This document shows, in pieces, positions 55,443 through 64,000 of a DNA stretch of 64,000 nucleotides (positions are counted from its first letter, which is position 1; the number at the start of each line of letters is the position of its first letter). Under the pieces are notes generated by a model. The model had not been told where the DNA came from. It was given only the letters and a program-made list of their open reading frames with translations, and ran no database searches. The stretch is from contig NC_015574.1 of assembly GCF_000214725.1 (NCBI RefSeq), positions 2,357,001 to 2,421,000 on the forward strand, in the 5' to 3' direction. Position numbers and translations under genes: made by a program. The stretch is from Methanobacterium paludis. Lineage in GTDB: Archaea > Methanobacteriota > Methanobacteria > Methanobacteriales > Methanobacteriaceae.

Positions 55443-56309
55443 CTAATTGAAATTTTTGCTTTGAAGTTTGAACACCGTTATTTCAGGAGGACAGTTGATC
55501 CTCAACCAGAAAACATTGGTCCCAAGACCTCTGTTGGTGTACTGAACCATGTCACCTACTTGATACTTACCAATTGGATATTTTTTAAAGTTAGATCCCT
55601 TAAATGGGGTTCCAAATCCTGGGATAACCATTTGTCCCCCATGAGAATGTCCTGAAAGTTGCAGACTGAATCTTCCTGTGGCAGCACTTGTATCTGCAAA
55701 GTCGGGTTCATGCACAAGAAGTATGGCCGGTCCTGCAGATGGAAGCTTTTCAAGCACCAGATCAAGGTCCTGGTGGTTTAATGTGATACTGTCCACCCCT
55801 GCAATGTGCAGCATAGCCTCTCCCCGTTTCAGGGTGTAAACATCGTTATTCAGATCTATGATGTTGTTTTCATCCATTATTTTAAGGATTTTTTCTGCAC
55901 CCATGACATGGTCATGATTTCCCAGTACAGAAACCGTTGCATCGTGGGGTTGCAGATTTTTGAGGGATCTCAACATTTCCATAACTGGTTCATCAGCCAA
56001 GTAGGAGACAGAATCCCCAGTTATGGCCACAAGATCTGGTTTTTGCTGGTTTACAAGGTTAACCACACCTTTAATACGTTTTTCAGATATCCACTGCCCT
56101 AAATGGATGTCGCTTATGTGTACTATTCGATAATTGTTGAATACAGGGTCTAAATCGGGAATTGTTACCTTAACAGGTACTACTTCAAAGTCCCCTGGGT
56201 TGAAATCATGGAATCCCATTTTATCTCGAAATCCAGACATTGCAAGCTGCATTTTCTGCCTCAATATCAGGGCCTTTAGATTATAAGAAGATTTTTTCAT
56301 TGATTTCAC
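55443..56309 (-). CDS. Metallophosphoesterase (YkuE-like)
   Basis: 288 residues. Calcineurin-fold motifs in order: HISDIHLGQW (about 69-78), AITGDSVSYL, LGNHDHVMG, LLVHEPDF and LSGHSHGGQ. It uses a di-metal centre to hydrolyse phosphate esters; relatives act on lipid-linked phosphates. No clear signal peptide; the N-terminus is basic and helical. It lies 130 bp upstream of the holin/phosphodiesterase gene on the same strand, so both may act on one envelope substrate. Confidence 0.9.
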   Translation of the reverse strand: MKSMKKSSYNLKALILRQKMQLAMSGFRDKMGFHDFNPGDFEVVPVKVTIPDLDPVFNNYRIVHISDIHLGQWISEKRIKGVVNLVNQQKPDLVAITGDSVSYLADEPVMEMLRSLKNLQPHDATVSVLGNHDHVMGAEKILKIMDENNIIDLNNDVYTLKRGEAMLHIAGVDSITLNHQDLDLVLEKLPSAGPAILLVHEPDFADTSAATGRFSLQLSGHSHGGQMVIPGFGTPFKGSNFKKYPIGKYQVGDMVQYTNRGLGTNVFWLRINCPPEITVFKLQSKNFN

Positions 56310-56494
56310 TTTAAAAGCTCATTTAAAAGGAAACAACCTTTGATTTGGATTTTAATAAATTTATACCTTACATCAAGTTTTATATATCCTTTTAGATCGT
56401 TTAAAACCAATCTATGCATGATCCACTAATTTTTCTCAGGAATTCGATCTTATCATTAGGTTAGTTTATAATCCTAAATCTAGTTTAGGATTAT

Positions 56495-56776
56495 CTAATC
56501 CTCTTCCAAAAGACTCGTGAGATAAACAATCATTTCAATCTCTTCACGTGCCACGAAGTCCTCAGGTTTGTACTGGGCCTCTTGGCTTTTGAACGGGAAA
56601 TATTCCTCCTCAAAATATGTTGTTATGTACATATCTCCATTTTTTAGAGTTACTTTTCCTTCAACACGTTTTTCAAGCTTTTTCTGGGTTTCCAGATCAA
56701 TTCCAGTCACCTTACAGGTAACGTAATATCTTTTTGAACTTGTTGAAGCTCCATAATCAACAATTTTTACCTCCAT
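56495..56776 (-). CDS. Hypothetical protein, 93 residues
   Basis: Not recognised. The sequence is hydrophilic, acidic (ending LTSLLEED), and seems alpha/beta: KIVDYGASTSSKRYYVTCKVTGID, then GKVTLKNGDMYITTYFEEEYFPF and REEIEMIVYL. One cysteine, no membrane span. GGAGG stands 3-8 bases before the ATG. It lies between metallophosphoesterase and DUF192 genes on the same strand, but gaps of 185 and 116 bp argue for separate promoters. Confidence 0.7.
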   Translation of the reverse strand: MEVKIVDYGASTSSKRYYVTCKVTGIDLETQKKLEKRVEGKVTLKNGDMYITTYFEEEYFPFKSQEAQYKPEDFVAREEIEMIVYLTSLLEED

Positions 56777-56892
56777 AGTACGCCTCCAAACATTTACTCC
56801 ATATTATTTACTCAATTCCATGCTTCTTCATTCTGTACATGATTTTTTATCATTTGAGTTACCTTATGAGTTAACTAATGGTTTTTTTATCG

Positions 56893-57279
56893 TTAAACAT
56901 GGTCACATGTGAAGTCCAGCTCATCACCGATTTGTGTGCTGGATGATGCCAATAAACCCTTTTCAAATTCTATAACATATTTTGCAGGGGCTTTTGGCGT
57001 GTAGGTTTTCCAAGGCCCTATTGAAATCACGTCAACAACCTTTCTATTGGAATCTGCAAAGATTATGTCCAGTGGCATCTTCATAAAAAACATATGGATG
57101 GCAGAACCATGTCTGCTTCGACTCTTTGGAAGTTTTAATATCAACCCTCTTTCTAAATTCTTTTTAAACATCAGCCCCAGGAACCTCGACATGAAACTGT
57201 CTGCAATATCTGCATGCCCAAGTTCTGTTCCCTTACTCTTATTAATCACGGATACGTAACTCATTCTGGAAGTATGCAT
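56893..57279 (-). CDS. DUF192 family protein
   Basis: 128 residues. DUF192 marks are ADSFMSRFLGLMFKKNLERG, HMFFMKMPLDIIFAD, VVDVISIGPWKTYTPKAPAKYVIEF and LLASSSTQIGDEL. The family (structure like a small beta barrel) has no firmly known function. GGAGAG precedes the ATG at 57279; Met6 (57264) is an alternative. No signal peptide, unlike many bacterial members. Confidence 0.9.
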   Translation of the reverse strand: MHTSRMSYVSVINKSKGTELGHADIADSFMSRFLGLMFKKNLERGLILKLPKSRSRHGSAIHMFFMKMPLDIIFADSNRKVVDVISIGPWKTYTPKAPAKYVIEFEKGLLASSSTQIGDELDFTCDHV

Positions 57280-57788
57280 GTTCTCTCTCCATTATACTAA
57301 ATTTCTTAAACCTACTAAATTTCTTAAACCCCTACTAAAATTTAATCTAAAATAATGTATAAAACTGCTATCTGATTAAATTTTTGGGGATTCATGAGTA
57401 ACTCTACAAAAGAAACTAATTTTCAATAAAAGCTTTTATTTGAAATAATGAGTTTAATGGATTTAATTGGACTAAAAAAATTATTTCTTATGTTAAAATA
57501 TCATCATGATGCCGTTAAACTTTTCTCAATGAATAAACATGTTTTAGCATTATGTGTAATACCTGTGTAAATTTTATTTTTAAGTTCTTGATCTAAATAC
57601 TATTATAAGGATTTATAAGGATCAATTTTTATATCATCAGTTTCAAAAGCCATGTTAGATTACCCCAAAATGGAGTTATGTATTATTTTTTAGGGTACGA
57701 TGCACAAAAAAAATTTGTATATTGGTCTAAAAACGTAACTCTTAGGATATTATAACAAATTAACTAACAAGTTTTGGAGGTTAGGTTC
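57280..57788. other. Divergent DUF192/mat intergenic region
   Basis: 509 bp without a credible gene. It holds a perfect 18-bp tandem duplication (57295-57330), a double TTATAAGGA word (57603-57622) and TATA-like TTTTTATATC at about 57626-57635 that may be the mat promoter, implying a leader of over 120 nt. Confidence 0.55.
57295..57330. repeat. Perfect 18-bp tandem duplication
   Basis: TACTAAATTTCTTAAACC occurs twice head to tail, followed by a partial third word (TACTAAAATTT at 57333). It lies just upstream of the DUF192 start. Confidence 0.95.
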
Positions 57789-58997
57789 ATGAGAAATATC
57801 ATAGTTAAAGAGCTTATCCAGAAACCAATTGAAGAACAAGAAGTAGAGATAATAGAAAGAAAAGGTATAGGACACCCAGACAGCATAAGCGATGGAATTG
57901 CAGAATCTGTGAGCAGAGCCCTATGCAAAGCTTACATGGAAAAATTTGACGGTCACATAATGCACCACAACACAGATGAGGTGCAGATCACTGCAGGAGA
58001 ATCAGACCCCCATTTCGGTGGAGGAGAAATAATAAAACCAATAGAAATACTCCTGACAGGTAGGGGCGTTTCAGAGTATGATGGAACAAAAATAGGAATT
58101 GACAGAATAGCCATAACCGCTGCCAAAGAATATTTGAAGGAAAATATCATAAACCTGGACGTTGAAACCTCCACGGTGGTGGAGTGCAAAATAGGTCATG
58201 GATCAGGAGACCTTGTGGACGTGTTCAGAAGGGAAGGAATGCCCTCATCCAACGACACCTCATTTGGTGTGGGATATGCTCCATTCTCCGAGACAGAAAC
58301 CATAGTTCTGGAAACAGAAAAACTTTTAAACTCCAGAAACTTCAAGAAGAAGTATCCACAGGTAGGAGAAGACATAAAAGTTATGGGCCTAAGGGAGAAC
58401 GGAGATATAACCCTTACAATAGCCTGCGCAATGGTATCCAAATACGTGGACGGTAAAAACACCTATCTCAATGTTAAAGAGGAACTTAACAACATAGTAA
58501 CAGATCTGGCCCTTAAACACACAGACAGGACTGTTCAAACCTTCATAAACACCGGAGACGACCCAACCTGCGATTCAGAAAAAGGATATTACCTGACAGT
58601 TACCGGAACATCAGCAGAGATGGGAGACGACGGCTCAGTTGGAAGGGGAAACAGAGCAAACGGCCTTATAACACCTAACAGGCCAATGTCAATGGAAGCA
58701 ACCTCTGGTAAAAACCCAATAAACCACGTTGGTAAAATATACAACCTCCTGTCAAATAAAATGGCAGAGGATATAGCAAAAGATGTGGAAGGAGTTAAAC
58801 AGGTCCATATAATGTTATTAAGTCAGATAGGTCAACCTATAGACCATCCTAAAGCTGCAAGTGCGCAGATCATCCTTGAAGACGGTTACAAAATGGAATC
58901 AGTTAACAAAGATGTGGAAGGAGTAATGGATTCCTGGCTTCAGGATATAGGTAAAATCACTGAAATGATGGTTGAAGGAAAGGTTAGAACTTTTTAA
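57789..58997 (+). CDS. mat: S-adenosylmethionine synthetase, archaeal type
   Basis: 402 residues. The archaeal MAT family is unlike bacterial MetK; visible marks are ERKGIGHPDSISDGIAE, MHHNTDEVQITAGESDPHFGGG in parts (HHNTDEVQITAGES), CKIGHGSGDLVDVF, NTGDDPTCDSEKGYYLTVTG in parts (NTGDDPTCDSEKGYY), and GDDGSVGRGNRANGLITP. It makes SAM for methylation and radical SAM enzymes. ATG 57789 has GGAGG 8-12 bases upstream; a TTG at 57774 would overlap that site. Confidence 0.97.
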   Translation: MRNIIVKELIQKPIEEQEVEIIERKGIGHPDSISDGIAESVSRALCKAYMEKFDGHIMHHNTDEVQITAGESDPHFGGGEIIKPIEILLTGRGVSEYDGTKIGIDRIAITAAKEYLKENIINLDVETSTVVECKIGHGSGDLVDVFRREGMPSSNDTSFGVGYAPFSETETIVLETEKLLNSRNFKKKYPQVGEDIKVMGLRENGDITLTIACAMVSKYVDGKNTYLNVKEELNNIVTDLALKHTDRTVQTFINTGDDPTCDSEKGYYLTVTGTSAEMGDDGSVGRGNRANGLITPNRPMSMEATSGKNPINHVGKIYNLLSNKMAEDIAKDVEGVKQVHIMLLSQIGQPIDHPKAASAQIILEDGYKMESVNKDVEGVMDSWLQDIGKITEMMVEGKVRTF

Positions 58998-59320
58998 CCG
59001 ATACAGATAGAGGGGTTTAAAATATTTATGTTTTTAAACTCCTTACCTTTTTAGATGATTTCAAAAGTACATTTAAACCATATATCTTTAGAAATTATAT
59101 CTTTAAATGTGTTTTTAAGAGATTTTACTTGAAAAAACGTGAATTTGGTTGTTAGATCTGAAAATATTTCATGATCCATAGATTAAGTTTTTTATTTTTT
59201 TAATGATTGTTTATTTTAACTCAATTTCTGCCTTTAATTAAACTATTTTATATACTAATAACAAACCTTAGATGTGAATTCACAATAACGAAAAATCATA
59301 AAAATCACAGGAGATTAGAA
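58998..59320. other. Intergenic region upstream of ileS
   Basis: 323 bp, AT-rich, no credible gene. T-tracts at 59190-59210 could terminate mat transcripts and TATATACTAATAAC near 59247 may be the ileS promoter. Confidence 0.5.
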
Positions 59321-62515
<3,195 letters not shown>

Positions 62516-62624
62516 AATATTTGTATACTTCCTTAAAGTCTTTATAAAATAGAAAATTAAAGGATAATGAATATAGAACAGATAAGGTTGCATACTCCAG
62601 ATTGTATGGATAGATGGTGATAAA

Positions 62625-64000
62625 ATGGCTTTAGCAGATACTGAATTTGAATATATTAAAAAGGAACTTGAAAGAGAGCCTAACTCCCTGGAATATGGGA
62701 TGCTGGACATAATGTTCTCAGAACACTGCTCCTACAAGAGCAGCCGCCCAATATTAAGACTGTTCCCAAATGAAGGTAAAAACGTGATTATAGGTCCTGG
62801 AGACGATGCAGGAATAGTTGAACTTACAGATGAACTTGCCCTGGTCATTGGAATGGAAAGTCACAACCATCCATCTGCAATCGAACCTTATGGAGGCGCA
62901 GGTACCGGAATTGGTGGAATAATCAGGGACATAATATCCATGGGGGCCAAACCAGTAGCACTGTTAGATTCACTCCGCTTTGGATACCTTGAAGACCCAA
63001 AATCAAGATACCTATTTGAACACGTGGTTAAAGGAATATCAGATTACGGTAACAGAGTTGGAATACCAACAGTAGGTGGAGAAGTTGAATTTGACGAGAA
63101 CTTCAAGGCAAACCCACTTGTAAACGTGTTATGTGTGGGCATAGTCAGTAAAGACTCAATTGTAAAGGGAATAGCTCCTAACGTGGGAGACATCTTCGTA
63201 CTAATGGGTGGGAGAACAGGACGTGACGGAATACACGGTGTTACCTTTGCATCTGAAGAACTGACAACTGCTTCTGAAATAGAGGACAGACCCGCAGTTC
63301 AGGTGGGAGATCCCTTCACCAAAAAACAGGTAATGGAAGCCACCTTCGAAGCCCTTGAAAAAATAGACATTCAAGGACTTAAAGACCTTGGAGGAGGAGG
63401 TTTAACCTGTTGCATCTCAGAAATGGCTGCAAAAAGTGAAAACGGGGCAGAAGTAGATATTACAAAAATACCTCTTCGTGAAAAAGGAATGACACCCTAC
63501 GAGATAATGTTATCAGAATCTCAGGAGAGAATGGTCTTTGTTGTCCATCCTGAGGATGTTGACGATCTCATGACAATCTTCAAAAAATTCGAACTTCCTG
63601 CTGCTGCCGTTGGTAAAGTCACAGGCACAGGAAGGTTTGTGATGACCCAGAAAGGAGAGGTTATCTCAGATCTACCGTGCCAGCTCCTCTCAGACCCCCC
63701 TGTTATTAAAAGAGAGGCAAAAAAACCTGAAACTACTCCAGAATACGTTGAGATTGAGGAGGTTGATCCAGAAGAGGCCCTCCTTAAACTTCTATCATCC
63801 CAAAACATTGCAAGCAAAAAATGGGTTTACAGTCAGTACGATCATGAGGTGCAGATAAGAACCGTTGTAAAACCTGGAGACGATGCTGCTGTAATGCGCG
63901 TGGACGATGAAAGAGCATTTGCAATCACATCAGACTGCAACAGCATCCATACCCAGCTTGACCCATACCATGGAGGTGCTGGTTCCGTTGCAGAGGCCAT
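62625..64000 (+). CDS. purL: Phosphoribosylformylglycinamidine synthase subunit PurL (5' part, truncated by window edge)
   Basis: About 458 residues visible, running off the right edge. ATG 62625 has GGTGAT 4 bases upstream. PurL marks: MFSEHCSYKSSRPILR, GPGDDAGIVEL, VIGMESHNHPSAIEPYGGAG in parts (GMESHNHPSAIEPYGGAG), GGRTGRDGIHGVTFASEE, DLGGGGLTC and, in the second half, GDDAAVMRV. It converts FGAR to FGAM with PurS and PurQ, which are not in the window. It follows ileS by 109 bp. Confidence 0.96.
   Translation, partial: MALADTEFEYIKKELEREPNSLEYGMLDIMFSEHCSYKSSRPILRLFPNEGKNVIIGPGDDAGIVELTDELALVIGMESHNHPSAIEPYGGAGTGIGGIIRDIISMGAKPVALLDSLRFGYLEDPKSRYLFEHVVKGISDYGNRVGIPTVGGEVEFDENFKANPLVNVLCVGIVSKDSIVKGIAPNVGDIFVLMGGRTGRDGIHGVTFASEELTTASEIEDRPAVQVGDPFTKKQVMEATFEALEKIDIQGLKDLGGGGLTCCISEMAAKSENGAEVDITKIPLREKGMTPYEIMLSESQERMVFVVHPEDVDDLMTIFKKFELPAAAVGKVTGTGRFVMTQKGEVISDLPCQLLSDPPVIKREAKKPETTPEYVEIEEVDPEEALLKLLSSQNIASKKWVYSQYDHEVQIRTVVKPGDDAAVMRVDDERAFAITSDCNSIHTQLDPYHGGAGSVAEA

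Noticed and set aside
59207..59320. 38-residue N-terminal extension of IleRS
   Set aside because: Hydrophobic, unconserved, no ribosome site, while AGGAGAT precedes ATG 59321.

Overview
The window is a chromosomal segment of a hydrogenotrophic methanogen of the order Methanobacteriales, most likely a mesophilic Methanobacterium. The reasons are: HdrA of the heterodisulfide reductase, methanogenesis marker protein 11, a CfbA-type cobalto/nickel chelatase and an archaeoflavoprotein are present; the information-processing genes are archaeal (aIF2-alpha, Nop10, Csl4, Dph2, GINS, PCNA, RPA, RadA, TFS, RpoL, RpoF, L44e, S27e, L21e, SRP54, Pus10); intergenic DNA is very AT-rich; and GGTGA/GGAGG ribosome binding sites precede ATG, GTG or TTG starts. 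I see no rRNA, tRNA, CRISPR array, insertion sequence, integrase or toxin-antitoxin locus. The gene content looks like vertically inherited core genome.

Layout. 1-418 (minus): 5' part of an endonuclease Q-like PHP protein. 869-6427 (minus): replication/translation supercluster (PAC2-like chaperone, Nop10, aIF2-alpha, S27e, L44e, Gins51, PCNA, a repeat-bearing membrane protein, TFS). 6583-10743 (minus): Nudix hydrolase, DUF99, RpoL, Csl4, Dph2, Hpt. 11360-17952 (plus): SRP54, Pus10, L21e, RpoF, DUF655, KsgA, a CMD-family protein, HemK2-like methyltransferase. 18060-22376 (minus): metal-ion block with a CDF exporter, a divergent NRAMP-type transporter, a soluble PRC/MgtE_N/CBS protein and an Lrp-type regulator with an array of candidate operators. 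22710-24750 (minus): two-gene surface or pilin-like operon of unknown function. 25415-28372 (plus): overlapping DUF35, CfbA, ThiL, then AmrS. 28655-31313 (minus): UbiD-type decarboxylase, a small repeat-bearing tail-anchored protein and tandem-domain PurE. 31585-33309 (plus): membrane glycosyltransferase. 33647-40723 (minus): MMP11, RibH, a 28-residue membrane peptide, cysteine desulfurase, LeuB-LeuD-LeuC and a MarR regulator. 41122-52696 (plus): RPA, RadA, AEC transporter, DUF1232, HdrA, DUF169, GlyA, archaeoflavoprotein, HEAT-repeat protein. 52823-57279 (minus): small membrane protein, holin-like/phosphodiesterase fusion, metallophosphoesterase, an orphan protein and DUF192. 57789-64000 (plus): archaeal MAT, IleRS and the 5' part of PurL.

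How the genes work together. The left third is a housekeeping cluster joining replisome parts (sliding clamp, GINS, and possibly the clamp-associated nuclease EndoQ) to ribosome biogenesis, transcription and tRNA/rRNA modification. RPA and RadA at 41-44 kb add single-strand binding and recombination. The metabolic genes cover leucine, riboflavin/F420 precursor, purine, SAM, serine/glycine, thiamine, F430 and probably isoprenoid synthesis.

I did not find an obvious new defence or mobile system. The least explained items are the surface-protein operon (22.7-24.8 kb), the Lrp/NRAMP/MgtE_N/CDF block with about 30-bp-spaced boxes, tiny membrane proteins beside sufS and purE, the holin-phosphodiesterase fusion, and recurrent 15-23 bp tandem duplications both inside genes (in frame) and between genes.
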